Notes: generated by a model from the sequence alone, not told the origin. A stretch of 64,000 nt of DNA from Lagopus muta (GCF_023343835.1 NC_064435.1:56582134-56646133), one strand, 5' to 3'; counted from the first letter of the stretch, positions 14,071 through 52,673 are shown. Numbers and translations: made by a program.

Positions 14071-17000
14071 GTAAACATAAAACGTGAATCCAGTCAGTTT
14101 ACAAATGAAAGAACATATTTGCTTGTTCCCAATTACAACCCACCAACCTGTGGGCTTCTAAGATGCAGGCTGAGCTTTTCTCTTATGTCTACTCTTAATA
14201 CCTAAATAGATAATAATACTCATCATGCTCTTAAAGTAATCCTTGCAAGCCCTGTTAAGGTTTGATGAGTGATGCTCAAAGCATCAACTGGCTTCAGAAG
14301 TCTGTGACAATTGAATGTGACAGGAGAAACAATCCTTGCCTATTTTCAGGATGCCATTGGAAAATACTCCACCTGCTTGGCTTACTACTTTCCAGTCTAC
14401 CTACCTCCTAGCCCCTGAAGCAGTTTCCAAAAGACATTCTACTTGAAGGCAGTCCTTTTCCCACAGCTGATGGTTAACAACCTCATGATTTCAAACAACA
14501 CAAGGCTGCATTTATCCAGGACCTAAGTAGGTGGAACTCCAGAGATACTGTGTAGTGCTTTTACCTGTAATAGAATTGGCCATCAAGCATTAGGTAAGGA
14601 CCAGGATCTTCAGAAAAAGGACAGATTTCTGCAGAGAATATGCTACTGGGTGTTGTTCTGGGATGTAGTCTCTGGGAGCCCACATGATTTCTGTGGCGTT
14701 CTGTCCAGAGATACCACAACTGTTTCCCTAAGGTTTTCTGGTATTATGCTTTCTGCCTAAGTATACTGGAAGAAACAGGAGCAGAAATTGTACTATACAG
14801 AAGTCAAAATCTATTTCTTATACATAAGACTCCACAGTACAATCTAGTCCATTCTGAGCTGTTTTAGCAAGCATCAATAGAGACCAGTAGCTACACTGCA
14901 TATCCCAGTTTTAGCAACCTGGGAAAGAAAATTTCAAAAATTGCTTTATGCACGCTCTTACCTGTCAGGTGATCAAGAACAAGCCTAACTGGTTTTCAGA
15001 AAGAACAGAAAATTCAGCATTAGTCACCTTACAAGATGTAGTATTTCATCATTTCTCATGAATTCGGGTGTTTGTCTGCTCACCCACAATTTGAAATATT
15101 TCAACAAATAATGAATTAACTGTGGAGAAGGAATGTAATGTAACAGGAAAGTAAAGTAAAATCAGGAAAGCAAATCTCAAATTTGCTCAAATGATCTACT
15201 GGTTACTAGCTTCGACTTAGATCTGAACAGTCATCAGAGCGAAGGATACAGGAGTATGAACTTTCTCCTCCTCCTTTTGTATAGTTTCTAAAATCCTTTT
15301 GTATGTTTAGCTCATTCATTCTGACAGTTTCAGATAGTAATCCTCACTGCCAGCCTTGCAGAAGACACTGCAACAAGTTTGTCAGCATGACTCTGAATTC
15401 ATAAATATCCATTTACCCTCAACATCAAACATTCAGAAAACAAAAACAGTAATGACTTTTTTTCTTTTTGTCCCTGCCAACGTACTGACTTACAGATTTG
15501 TGACTGGATTCCACCTGCCTAGTTTTTACTCCCTTGCCAGTTCCTCCCCAGCATTCTGCAAAATCCTGAATGCAGCATAGCATCAAAACTTAGAAAAAGG
15601 CATTAGACTGTTGTGCCAAGGCAAGTAGGCCAGAGAAAAAGATAGTATTTTATTTTCCCAACATAGCACAGGGAGAAAACGAACAAGTGTGCTGGCTTTA
15701 TTCCACAAAAAGCAAGGGGGAGCCAATGCTGTCTCCACTGTAAGGTGCTCTCTTCTCACTATGCACTTTTTTGAACAACAGAACATAGTCAAATTAAGGC
15801 CAAAAATGTAGCACACAAATGACTTTAGGACACAAGAGCAGTATAAATAGTGCTGCTGTACAAGTAAACATGGGATGACATGTAATTTAAAACATTGATC
15901 ACCAAAATCAGCTTGTCCAAACAAAAATTAGTATTAAAGGACATGACCAGACAAATAGAGCAAATGAGAGCAAATATCTTTGATGGGATTTGAAGATGAG
16001 GATTCTCGTTCTGAAAATAAATTGATCTTTGCCCACTCATTTCTTTTTGCTGCCAAACCATAAGAATATTGACTACCCTTAATTCATCTGAAACGTTTTG
16101 CAATAGCAAAGCAATTCATTCCTCACCACACCCCATTTTTTTCTTCCTCTCATATTCATAAAGTCTCATCAAAATTCCTATGTGACCCCCTAAGGAATGC
16201 CCATCTAACATTACTATTTTAAAAAGGATTATTAATATATATTTTTTACATTCATCATTTCACATTTAAAAACCCACTACAATCATGCTCTTCTCTCAGG
16301 AACAACTGACACCAGCACTGACACAAACACACCAACTGCAAGGAACAAGTTCAGTGCACCTACAGTAGCACTTTAACTTGCATCTGCTACTTGTCTGCAC
16401 TCACTGCATTTTTAGTTCACACTACGGAAATTCTCTGTGCCAGCTGGACTGCTTTTACTCTGCTGAGCTTGAATAGATACTCTAGGGTATAACATAGTAA
16501 AATCCAACCTCCAATAAGCATCTGCTATACAGGATGCAAACAGAACAATACCACAGTAAAGCTCCTGAAGAATGAAGGAAAAAAAAAACACCTTTTGCAA
16601 CAAGTATTTTGCTGTTTGGATCCACTTTGATTACATTACCCTATTTGCTCATGTGGACATAATTATCCCCTTCTGAAATTCTTGCAAAATTGTTTGAAAG
16701 GTTAAGCTTTCTGAAACTTTTTTTCTTGCTCAGATGTGAATTTACACATTACTTTAAAAACTAACAGAAACTTCAGTATTTCAAACTTAGATCATGAGTC
16801 TAAATATCAACTTAAGAGTTAATATATCCTTTTTAAAAGTAATCTATAACAAGCCAACAAAGTCTGAACTTTCAACTCAGCTTCACCTTACATTGAGAGA
16901 AAAAGCTGGGACAACAGGACAGAGTAACAAATTAGTATTACACAAAATCCCAGCCACTGATGTTTACACAGCAAGTCATGTCTCCAAGGCAAATACAGTG

Positions 17001-17631
17001 ATAGGATCTACTCTAAACATAAATGCCTACAGTTGTAAATCAAGATGAGAACTCAAGAATACCAAAGTAAGATACTAAGCACTTTCACAGTCAACTGTGA
17101 GATGTTTTCTGTAAGAACAGAGGTTTTAACAGATCCTTAGTTGCTTCAAAGGTGAAAAGAATCCCCCAATAAGGAATTCGTGACATATTATGGTCATGCA
17201 TGTGTAAGAGATGTGTTTCTCATCTGAAATCACAGAACTCCTATCGCTCATTTTGATACCAGACCTACACTGAATGCATTTTCCATGGTGCTCCCAGGGG
17301 GCACTCGCTGCAATAGGGCTACAAGTGCTACAAGTGGTGACTGTCAGAGCTTACAAAGGCAAACCACTGCTAACAGTCACTAGCTGGCGTTGAGGACATG
17401 CTGTTTATCTCAGAGGGGTTAGAAACATTTATTCTCACTAACTGTACTGGGATACACTATCTCACATTTCACATGCAACTTCCCTACTTGATAAAGGGTT
17501 TCACTTGGAGGACACATTATTGAATGGTTTCACCTGAAAAGGGCCCCAAAAAGCAAAAGCATCCCTTCCAAGAGCTTCACAGAAGATTGAAATGAATATA
17601 TTTCAGCCAGGAAAAAGTAAGCAATTAAACT
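14071..17631. other. Intergenic, no gene seen
   Basis: AT-rich single-copy-looking sequence. Short open frames only, none with recognisable protein sequence or splice signals that join. Confidence 0.55.
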
Positions 17632-18673
17632 TTTATTCATGATCATTTATATATGACTAAAAAATAAAAATAAAAAAATTCACCACAAAATGCACTTTCA
17701 GTCCTGTATTCAGCACAGAAAATGGTCATCTCTCCATAGTACAGCACCAAGGAGCACATAACAGAACAATCAAAAACAGATTCTGAGCATCACTTTTTTT
17801 CCCCTCACAACATACCATGACAAAGTTGAAGACTGCATACAAGTCTGGAAGTTTCAGAACAAGTTTCAGAGTCACCTGAGTGCTTGGCAAGAACAGTATT
17901 ACTCAGTAGCAGTTATATTACCTGTAGTGGAATTCAGTGGAAGCGCACTTTCTGCCTTTTTTGCAGAACAGTTCAACAGTTCACAAAACGGAAACATGTA
18001 ATTGGGCCAGTGGATTTCATATTTTACTTTTAATTTTCCCTTGGCAGTCAAACAGAACAGCTTGCCAGCAGGAATACCTGTAACAACTCTAAGAGCACAT
18101 GGCAAGAGGGAAGGAAAGTTATCTTCTTATAGCCCAGCTGGCAGGACCCACCCACTTACAGACACCTGTACTCATTACTATACTCAGCTTTTTCCATTAT
18201 GTTTATTTTAATTAGACTCTTTCTCTAACATTCCACATATAAGAAGACAACATGATTTTTAAGTTAAGCTGTGTACATAGACAAATACATGTACAAATTT
18301 TGGTAGTAATTTAAAGCTATAAAATTTATATGCAAAGAAAGTCCTACAGACCCATTACAGATTAAAAAGATATAACCAGAATCAGAATGCTGCTTACAAA
18401 ACTATTTTAATACAGAAAATAATACAGTTATCAAATCATTCATTAGAGAATATGTCGTTATACGAAAAGAAATGCTGCCTTTTTATTACTTCAGTACAGC
18501 AAATCAGAAGGCAACATCAAGAAAAGTGCACAGCAGAAAAGAATTGTTCAGTTTTTTGAAAAAGTTGAATTCATCTTCGGATATCAGGCGTTTGTCTGGA
18601 AATACATTGGGTTAGGATTGCTTCTATTCTCTCCCAGATCAGTCTCTTCTTGCATTAGTTCCCAGTAAGATGC
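17632..18673 (-). other. CYB5A: Probable CYB5A 3' UTR region with candidate poly(A) signals
   Basis: AT-rich, no open frame of note. Minus-strand AATAAA hexamers occur at 18482-18487, 18202-18207 and 17632-17637, about 190, 470 and 1040 bases after the stop. Which one is used cannot be told from sequence alone. Confidence 0.4.
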
Positions 18674-29346
<10,673 letters not shown>

Positions 29347-31119
29347 GTCACCACCCGACAGACAGCACACCGCCGCGACTCACCACAGCCCCGCTCTCAC
29401 GCGCGGACGCCAAATACAGCCCCGCCAACAGCCTATCACCACCCGCCTCCCCCCTCCACTTCTTGCTCTCTCATTGGCGAAAGGGTATGTCTTTCAAAGA
29501 AGTCATCACGCTACCGGCCGGGGATTGGCGGATCCCATGTACAGGGCGGGGCTAACGATGTCGCCACAGATGTGGGGTGTGCGCTCCAGGTCTCCTCCTC
29601 CCTGGGCGCGATCGGCGCTCTCCGCGTGACTCGGTCACGTGCGCCGCCTCCCCTCAGTCAGCCAGAGGCGCGCGGACTCCTGCCCGCTTATCTTCCCCTC
29701 AGGCCGCACTCCGCTGTGGCTGCTCGGGCGGGAGGCGCTGTTGGCGCCGCGCTGTGGCCGTGAGGTGGAGCGCTTCACGGGACCGCCCTACGCTCCTGCC
29801 GCAGGTGCGCCCTCACGGCCTTCGTTAGCGCCTCCCCACCGTTCTGAGGGGTCAGGTGCTGTTCCCTCGCCTTCTCTCGGCTGCGATCTTCCACACACAG
29901 TTGCCCTGTTTTCCTTCAGTTTTATTTGAGGTAAAACCCAGCTCCAGAGCAGCTGTATGTCAACTCCTTCAGGTCGGCAGCATCCTGATTCACTGCTTCC
30001 AGTGTGGTTTTAGGTTGTCTTTTTTTTTTTTTTTTTGGTTGGTTGCTCGTTTTTTGGGGGAGGAGGGATTGCTTGTTTGTTTCTAAGGTAACTTAAGTGA
30101 CATAACGCTTACAGGGCATGATTCAGGTGCTACCTCCAGTTTATGACAGCAAACCCAATGGCCACGAGTCCCTGCAGCCCCTCACAGCTTTGTGTAGCTT
30201 TCAGTACTAATGAGGAAGGCCTTCCTTCCCTGGGTCCCATTGCCCAGGCTGGTATGAAAACAAGAAATACTGCTCACTAATTCTGTGATTGCCTGTTTTG
30301 AATGAAGAACAGTGACAGCCATTCTCTGACTGAAGGCCACCTTAGCATGAGTTGTGTTGGTTTTAAGATGGCGTGTTATAATCACTGCATCTACAGGTGT
30401 AATTCCTCCTGCACAGTGAAGATCTACTGATAAGATAAAGAAGGCACTTGGGTTTGTTTTATGCGATTCCTGATTAGCAGATCTCTGTCTCTGGGCACTT
30501 CTCTCTTTTTGCTCTCCCCTGAGGGAATAAACCATCTACCAGTACTCTGCCCCATTAGTTTTTTATGATCATTGGGAAGAACACAACAAGTGGCTCCCAC
30601 AGGAGAGTTGTCCTCTGCCAGAGAGCAAAGCCCAGGAACACTGTAATGTGCTTTACATTCTGTGGTCTTTATCACAGAAATCCCCGTTTGACCCTTCGAA
30701 AGACTTTTAAAGTTCAATGAAAGCAGAGGACCCAGCCTTTCTTTTCTGCGTTCACAATCTGATAAGATGATTTTTCTCTCCATTTGTTTGAAATGGTGCT
30801 TTGCCTTAAAGGCAACCATAGGTTTTTGAATTATCTGATGAAGTTTCATGTCACTCTTCATTATAGCAAGAAGAAACTTGAGATATTTTAAGGATAAGAA
30901 ACAAGGAAATACCATTTTCTCAAAAATTGTCTCAAAACACCAATCTTGGGATTTTCCTACAATTTGAGATAAAGGTTTTTAGTGTTTCGCAGTAAGTAAT
31001 GCAAAGCAAAAAAATTAGAACAGCAGAACTGTCAGAACTAGCAAAAACTGTTGAAATCGTTCCTCAAAAAGCTTATCCAGTCTATCATATTTATTGATTT
31101 AAACAATATCATATATTCA

Positions 31120-31193
31120 CTGCAGGGGAGTTGGACCAGATGGCCCTTAGAGGTCCTTTCCAACTCTAAGGATTCAAGGATCCTATGATTTAC
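31120..31193 (+). mobile_element. CR1 3' tail
   Basis: GCAGGGGAGTTGGACCAGAT, GGCCCTTAGAGGTCC, TTTCCAACTCTAAGGATTC, ending in ATCCTATGATTT. Confidence 0.88.
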
Positions 31194-32351
31194 ACAATCT
31201 GCTTTTCAGATATCTAATGACTTCATAACATTTGGACAACAAAATTGCTTTCTATTTATTGATAACTTCACCATTTTGGTAAGATCATTTTTCCAAAAAG
31301 AATTTTTTTGATTTGGAGGTGAGTAGGATAAACATTAAAACAGCTGCTTTTGGTATGTAGCACTGGTGGCTCCCCTTGGATACAAAGTAGATTTTCAGCC
31401 TGCCTTTTTCTCTGTAGAGCACTTTGAGATCTCTGCTGTAGTAAAGGGCTGTATTTTCTTTGAATAATGAAATTTTACATGTACATTTTGTCATAAACAT
31501 TCTATTTCCTTTGTATTGCACCTGGACTGTGCTGCAGTACGCAGATTCATACAGTAGGCACATAACAGAAAACCAGGTAACAACTGTAACTATGTTATTC
31601 ACACTCTTGAAATTTGTTAGCATTGGTCTTTCTTACCAGTAATGCATTTTGAGGAACAAGTTCGGGGAAAGGAAGAAATTCCTGTCTCTGCTCAGTGTAT
31701 AGTCCTGAAATAGTTATTGCTATTTGAATTGTGCAAAGCATTACGGAATGATAACAGTTTACACTGACTGCTCTCTCGCCCATTTGTGGGAGAAATAGCA
31801 AGAAGGAATTGTAGGATCTTGTCCTTTGTCTGAACTTCTGGCTATTTTGGTTCTTTTCAATGCTTTTTTAGAAAAATTCCAAAAATTATGGAGTTGCAGC
31901 AGGCCTGGTCTGTGTTACAGCAATCAGCATACACATGCTCTGCATTCTAACTCTCTAAAATATCCAGTCACATGTAATTCAAGACAATATTGTGGCCTGA
32001 GCTCCAAACTGCCTCCCCCAAACTGCCTCATACTCTTGCCCACAAAATGTAGTCAATTTCTATTTTAAGGCAAAGCTTAGGTTGTGAGATACAGCTTCAT
32101 TAGGACCACTATACTTCAAATCACCTTCCACTCCAAAGAACAAGTCTGTTCTCTTTTTACAGCTGTGTCAGAGTGTAACTAAGATACCCACAACTAAGAC
32201 ATCCACTGAGACAAAAATGCTGCTTTGCATACTTTGAGTATGAGAATAGGAAAACAACATAGCTTAATGTGATTCTGAATCAGTAGAGATTGCAGTATTG
32301 CATAAGAAAATACTGCCTTTCACATAGGCAAGGATACAGCATTGACCTGTC

Positions 32352-32578
32352 ACCTGATGAGTGGTGGATTTAAGCAGGGAGTACACGAGTCTCCTGTAGC
32401 ACTAGGAGGGGTCCTTGTACGACTTGGTGAGGGTGTCTCTCTCTGCTGAACTCCTGGCACTTTAATTTTCTTGCCAGCCAGTAGGGGACAAACTTCACCG
32501 AAGAATTCCTCAGCACTTGGATCCCAGACAGATTCCAGCCCAAACATAAACTCACAACGTGTAAGGGATATTTTCACC
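32352..32578 (-). other. Unrecognised exon-like ORF upstream of C18orf63
   Basis: Minus-strand open frame of about 75 codons with protein-like composition: a hydrophobic/acidic half (FGLESVWDPSAEEFFGEV) and a Ser/Pro/Arg/Thr half (TPSPSRTRTPPSATG). Its last full codons are followed by CATCAG/GTGACA, a plausible splice donor, and a stop lies soon after in the same frame. Upstream, an in-frame TAA lies a few codons before the first residues, and AAACAAG could serve as a weak acceptor. I do not recognise the protein. It could be an exon of an unknown minus-strand gene, a retrocopy fragment, or chance. Confidence 0.25.
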
Positions 32579-32833
32579 CTTGTTTACTCTTAATATTCTG
32601 GTTCTTAAAAGAAAATAAAGTATAACATTTATTTTAAAAAAAGTATGTTGTGCTGCCTGCTTCTGTTCACCATATATGTATATTACCTATCTAATCTTGT
32701 CAGAAGACAATTAACTGATTAGTGGTTTATCTGATATCACATCCTTCCAAAGTTCTGTAAATACCTACCTTTAAAGAATGCAATTCATTCCTGTAAGATC
32801 CAGGTTCCATTTCAGTGAAATCAGCAGTAGAAC

Positions 32834-46360
<13,527 letters not shown>

Positions 46361-46609
46361 GATATAATGAAGTACTGAAGAGAATTCTGGGTATGTTCAT
46401 TTTGAAGTTAAAGGATTTTTCTCATTATTCAAATAATATTGCATGTCTATAATAACCTTTGTATTTTATGGATTATGATATCTGTCAACTGTCTCCAAAG
46501 GAATCACTTTTACTAAACAACTGGTTTCTAGAACAAAATACAGAGGTAGCAGAAGCCAAGGTTAACTGGAACAAGAAGCCAAAGTCCTTGGTTTCTTTGG
46601 ACACCAGCA

Positions 46610-46720
46610 AATAAAGCATTGCTTTATTTTTTTTTCCTTTTGTTACAGACAAAAGCATATTCTAGTACTGAGAACTTGGCTTTAATTTGTATCTTTGCTC
46701 TTTTTTTAGACTAAAATAAA
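46610..46720 (+). terminator. C18orf63: C18orf63 candidate poly(A) signals
   Basis: AATAAA at 46610-46615 and again at 46715-46720, about 250 and 355 bases after the stop, each followed by a T-rich stretch as expected downstream of a cleavage site. Confidence 0.6.
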
Positions 46721-47761
46721 CCTTTTTTTTTTTTTTCTGCTGCTGCTGAGTTTCATTTGAACCTCAGCTAAAGTTAAAACTATAAACCATTACAGTGGTA
46801 CTACAGTGGTTATTTAATACCACTACATGAAATAGGGTAGCTAAATGCTTTTGTGGTGCTGAGATCTAATCCAAGGACAAAATGGCCTGTCCTACAAAAT
46901 GAAAAAAATTAGTTTTATGGCCAGATATTTGAACCACAAATATTTGAACCACAGCATGGATTGTTACTGATAACTGTCTTGCAGAAACTTTTCCTAAGAA
47001 TATTAAGGGTGCATATAACGTATGAAAACCACTAGTTTTATTGCTCTAGTAGCATATTGCACATTATTAGGAGAAAAATATGCAGGCAGGAGCAAGCCTT
47101 TCCAGTTCACTGTTTTAGAGATATGTAGAAGTAGATTTATTCAGGGAAAAACATTGGTGTGTGAACAATGGTCACGTAGACACAACAGTACAAAATTATA
47201 AGCCCAAATCAAATAGAAAATATACAAATTTAAAAAAAAAAAAAGCAAAATACAAACTGTGTGTCTTTTAATCTGGCTTTTGGCTTCAACAATAATGCTA
47301 ACAAGTAGCCAAATATGCATGTTGTCTCTGAGGTATACTTTATGTCCTTCTATTCTTAGTGTTGATAAATTCTCTCAGGTGAATGTTACTATCAATTGTC
47401 TTTCTTCCTGAAGGAAGTCTGTTGTATCCATAGAAGATTTTCATATGGGGCCTTTGGATTCTGCTATTCAGCAAATCTATTTCTGTATCTAGCGTGTCAT
47501 CTGCCCTGCTTTAGTTTCAAAGCCAGACAATTGAGGCATGACCCTTCTACAGATGTGATCTGTTTCAGCCTATTGAGCATAGATATCTGACTTGTTGAGA
47601 ATTGACAGAGATTGTGTTCCTGAGAATGGCCAGAACTTTAACTTTTTAATGTACATAAAATTACAACTTTCTTATTTATGGATTAAACACCAAATGGCCA
47701 AGTTGATTATTGTAAGTAAAGCATAAACGCTGGAGAACAAATTGTCATTCATGAAGTGTTT
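46721..47761. other. Downstream of C18orf63, no gene seen
   Basis: AT-rich sequence with no coding signal. Confidence 0.55.
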
Positions 47762-48025
47762 ATCATAGAGTCGTTTGAGTTGGTGTGGACCTTTAAATGT
47801 CTCCAAGTCCCATGCAATGAACCAGGACACCTACAGCTACATCATGTTGCTCAGAATCCATCCAGCCTGACCTTGAGTGTCTCCAGGCACAGGGCATCCA
47901 CAACCTCACTGGGCAACATGTGTCAATGCTTCACTACCCTCATGGTAGAACAACTTTTTTCCTTACATCCAGTCTAAATCCTCTCCCTTTTAGCTTGAAA
48001 CCATTCCTCTCTGTCTGATCACATA
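47762..48025 (-). mobile_element. CR1 3' fragment
   Basis: TCATAGAGTCGTTTGAGTTG, CCATCCAGCCTGACCTTGAG, AGGGCATCCACAACCTCACT, GGGCAACATGTGTCAATGC: reverse complement of a CR1 tail, moderately diverged. Confidence 0.9.
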
Positions 48026-51000
48026 TTTAATATATGATCTCTAAGAATACCATTGGTATGGATTCATCATCGGCACTGGAGACTTAAAAACAAAACTAGA
48101 GCTAAAATAACTTCTGCTGTTGGATCAGTGCCTACAATTTCATTTCTGAAAAATTTTGCTTTGATTTCTCTTTATGATGTATTACTGTACTTGCATTCAG
48201 AATACATGTTTTTTTCTTCAACACTTGAGAATTACTTTTAAGTTTTCAAATTTACTGTGCAGCAACAGCTGTAGGTGAGAAGGTCCTAGAGTGGAATTCA
48301 GTTATGTAGTTGACAAGAATGACTTGGATCTTGTAATTCATGACAGTAAAAACATTTATTTTTTTACAATTAGCTTCTGAAAAGGGTTGGTTTGTTAGTA
48401 ATGTGCCACATTAACAGCCTGTAAACTGCTTGAGGAATTCAGAGTGATTCAGATTTTCTTCTCAATTTTACTGGACTAAAAAAAGGGGATATGTTGATAA
48501 AGCATATAAAGTGTCATTGAAAGAAGCACGTAATATTTTAAGATCCTTAATATTTAATTCTAACACTAAACCATTCTCGTTCATTCTGTTTGTATCTGTG
48601 TGTAGACAATTCCCCCCTCTCTGGGGAAGGACATACTCAAAATAGCAGAGCTGAATTTCCCAAGCCACTCATCTACAGAACTCTTCCTGTAGCCCTACTC
48701 TTGTGTTGTTGTAGGATACTGACCTTTGGATGTGGTTGCCAAATTCCATTTAGCAAACGAGAACCTAAAAACTCATCTGAGAGAGTAATAATACTAATAT
48801 TTTATTTCTAAATTTCTACCATTTCTACCATTGATGTAAGGATACTGTACACACAATGAACGTGGGGGATCCACACAACTGGAATTAAGTAAAAATTCTC
48901 AGCAGTTTTTTATATGAGAGCTGGATCACTATTATATTGTTTCTTCTAAAACGTGGATTGTCCCAAGCCAACATTTAAGAATTTCTCTTGTAATCAAAAC
49001 GATATAGTATGAAATTCAAACAAAGCCGTCTTTCAAGTGCTTTCTTGATGTAAAATATAAAGTTGAAGTAATAACTTTTTGTTATGTAAACGTAACATGA
49101 TCTGTTTATTGAAGGAACACATAACAAATTTGAAAACATTTACATGGAAATCATGCGTGGTGAAAATATTTGTATTTTCATTGAAAAAAGATTCTGAATA
49201 TTTTTTAATCACTTTAATCACTCAAAGATAAAGCAATTTATTTTATAATGCAGGAAAGCTGATTTCCAAATCAGATCGGAAATAACCTTTGGTCTGTATG
49301 CCTTAGTAAGTTGTTAGAGCCTTGCTCCAAAAAGTAGATGTTATCCCATTACTGCTATGATCCTGTCTATTTTTCATTGCTGCAGGTTTGTTCCAAATTG
49401 CGGTTAATCCAATTTAATGTATGGTCAACTATTTTAAAATGCTGGAGAATGGTTTCTTCAGATTCCGTCTGTTACAATTCTGTAGAGCTAAGACTTCATC
49501 TCAGCTAGTTAAAAAGCTGTGAACATACTTCTGCAATGGAAATTGCTGTCTCCAGAACCACAAAAGCAATATTTTGAGGGATTTAAATTTAAAAACTCAA
49601 AATGTTAGAGGAAAGACAAGGTTGAGTATGTATGAACGACAGCTTTTTCATTTGTTCTGTGTAAAGATTAAAAAAAAAAAAAACTTGGAATGTTCTAGAT
49701 ACAAACTCTTTAAGGAAAACACAAATACAGAGATACACCAATTTTTGTTGCATATTAGCTGTACTGTTCTGAGTTGCCTTTAGATTTCTTTTGTGATCTC
49801 AGCTTTTTCTGTTTTCCTCATTCAGGCTTCCAAGAGGCCATTAACGCACTTGAGGATCTCTGAGCTTTGTGACCTTTACTCTGTTTATGTCATGTCACTG
49901 CTACCTGTTCTGGATGAAAAATTGAAGGTGAAATACATACAGTCAAGTGAATCCATATGTCACCACCTCTCCCAGACAGTTCAGGTTAATAATCCTCAAA
50001 TGGTTCTGGAAATTCAGCTAATTGTTTGGAATTCTTTAATCACATTATGTCTATCCAAGCACTTGCTTACATGCCTGATTGCTGTTCCAAGTTATTTTGA
50101 AGTTTCAAGTTTGTATTTTTATGTCATAATCATATTTAATGACCCAATTATTTGCTATATTATCTGCATCTCTTTGTTTCAACAGTAAAACATTCCTAAA
50201 TAACTTCTTCTTGTCAAATAGTTCAAAAATAACTGTAGTTTTTATTAGGCAGGGAATGATCTCAAGGCTGGATTTGATTACATCTTCTTTAGCTCCTGTT
50301 ATATCTTTTAGTGAATTTCCATTCCCACAGATAAAACCACTGGATATAAAGGATTTTTAAAGTCCAATTCACAACGCCACTCTCGAGCAATTCATGCAAA
50401 ATATATGTTGCTGGCATTTAAGTAATTTTATCAAAATAAATGTAGTTACAAATTTACATATGAATTATTTTGGTTCCATTATTGTTGTTTGTAAGTGAAT
50501 ATTATTGTGTTACATGGAAATTAAGAGGCAAACACCGATTTCTAAACTCAAACAATCTAAAATTGTAGTATAAGGTTTGCTTTGGTAATACATTGCCAAA
50601 ACTTTTTTTTTTTCTAAAGGAATTGGTACAGTAAGACTTCACATGCTTTATGAGAACTTTGGATATTGCCATGGTTGTGTTTTTATTTGCCTCATGTTTC
50701 GTGTTAGGATTTTTCTCTCCTGCAATAACAAGTTTGTTTATTTCGTAACATTTCGTTATTTATTTGAAATGGAAAATGTTAGCATAGTTCTAATTTAATG
50801 GTGCCAGAATTTAAAAGAAAGTGAGCACTTCAGTGACTTGTAAATTTATTGCATACAATATAAAAAAAACTGCATCACACAAATAACACGAAAAAGAGCA
50901 ATATACTCATCAAGAAACCAAACCATATTTACGTCGTTTGAAAACTGGTATACAAAGCCACTTTTCAACTGCTGTGGATTAGTTATTCTTTCATAGGTTT

Positions 51001-52671
51001 GTTTAGATGTAATCTATCTTTTTCTTTCTCACAATATGGAAAAGCTCGTGGAAAAGTTGCCTTTCTGCTATGCTATGTAAGCTTGTGCTTCATCTGGTCT
51101 GTCTGTCATAGCAGCTATTTAAGTGCTGCCTGTTTCCAGCATTTGCCTGGTATCTCCTTATTAACGGAAGTCATTCTGCATCATTCTCATGTTTTAAAAT
51201 GTTTGCATCACTTTGTGTTATCTATTATAATACTCCAAAGAGAGAAAATACAATTATTGTATATTCAATTTGTTCCACTTCAAATAAACTGCTGAATAAT
51301 TCATTTGTGCTAAATGGCCAAATCCTTTCTAGCCTGTGCTGTGGGTGGGAACCTGTTACTCTAACCCTCCCAGCCCTTGTAAATATGCAGCAACATGTTT
51401 GGTACAGAGTGAAAATGCACCGGGTGCAGGAGTGGTGGTGGATGCAGGAGTGGTGGTGGAAATGCTGCTGTTAGGGAGGCGGGGTTAGTGCTGGGGCTGC
51501 CTTTGCAGGGGTTTATTGATGCTGAAGGGATCTTCACTGCTGCCTTTTGCTATACGTAGAGCAGCGTTAAAAGCTTCTCTCAGTTCCTCCTGTATTGAAT
51601 TCTCACTAGCTGGGCAGTGCCCTCGCTGCCTGGGGTCACCTGGGGCCTCCGTCCATAATGTCTGCAGGTTGGACTTCTCAGAGGGAAGAAACAGACAGAC
51701 TCACTCACCTGCCCCAGAATATCCTGATGTGCATCAGTAACAGGTGGAATTGTAAAAAGTTAAAGAAATCCTTGGGAGTCAGAAAATGGTCAAAGGTCAA
51801 AAGGTAGAAAATATTGCCCACCCTTTGATGGCTGCTGGTTTATCATTTTGTATGGCTCTTTCATCAGTTTTTCTAAGCAAAAGCTTAGAAAAAGCAAAGC
51901 AAAGCTTTCTCTGTCTTCAGTACTGGAGGATTCAGAGGACTACAGCTGAACTATTTGTGATGAGTTTACGTTATTTAGCAAATACATACTTCCAGAGAGC
52001 AATCTGGTGTATTATGCATATTTTCATAAGTTGACAGTGTTCTTTTCTTCCACAGATGTAACAGATGTAAGCCAAAGGGACTTCTTACATTCTTTAAACT
52101 GGCTTCTGCTCAAACTCCTTGTCAAATCTAAACTTAGAAAGTTACAAATTATTTAGGCAGAGAAGCTTGCTATTTATTCCCTTGGTGCAGGGTTTGTACC
52201 AGCTTGTGTTAATAGTTGGTTTTAAAACAGCCAGGTTGAAGCCCCCTCTCACTGTATCACAGAGTAGTGGAGTGAATGGAGTAATTCAAGGACTTTGGGC
52301 CGCATGCTGATCAGCATGCTGGTCATCACTTCGTGGAGAACCATGAAGAATTTCATGGCATCTGTCCTATTTGTTCTGGAAAACGATGTGTTGCAGCTGT
52401 GAAAAAGATTCACTGTTCTATCTTGTTGCAATGCTGTAGTTTTGCTAGTCTGCACGATGCTGAGCGGCGGCTCAACCTCTCACCTAAAAATTTGCAGCCA
52501 GGATGAGCATAAATATTTTCCCTGGGATCTGCACAGAACTGGATGCAAACTCTGAGTAGCTTAATCCCCCCAGGGCAGCATTAGATTCCAGGACAAAACA
52601 GCCTTACTTTGCTGGAAAATATGTGCAAATTGTTCCCAATTCTATCAGGAACACACATAGCTAATCATCTT

Positions 52672-52673
<2 letters not shown>
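48026..52673. other. Intergenic, no gene seen
   Basis: Long AT-rich stretch. Only the 18-bp tandem duplication at 51425-51460 stands out. Confidence 0.55.
51425..51460. repeat. 18-bp tandem duplication
   Basis: TGCAGGAGTGGTGGTGGA repeated twice, exactly. Confidence 0.9.

Larger units (their letters stand above)
29851..32815 (+). other. C18orf63: Probable 5' intron of C18orf63
   Basis: No convincing plus-strand coding sequence. Contains a CR1 tail (31120-31193) and an exon-like minus-strand ORF (32352-32578). Intron status depends on a non-coding first exon in the CpG island, which is inferred. Confidence 0.4.

Noticed and set aside
1-18000. TIMM21, the gene beside CYB5A in human
   Set aside because: Searched by eye for its conserved C-terminal residues in the open frames; nothing matched, so it is probably outside the window.
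29347-29370. Upstream extension of CYB5A starting at a GTG
   Set aside because: The known protein begins MVGSSE, and the ATG at 29346 has good initiation context.
49793-50188. 131-codon plus-strand open frame
   Set aside because: AT-rich, hydrophobic chance-like composition, no homology recognised and no splice context.
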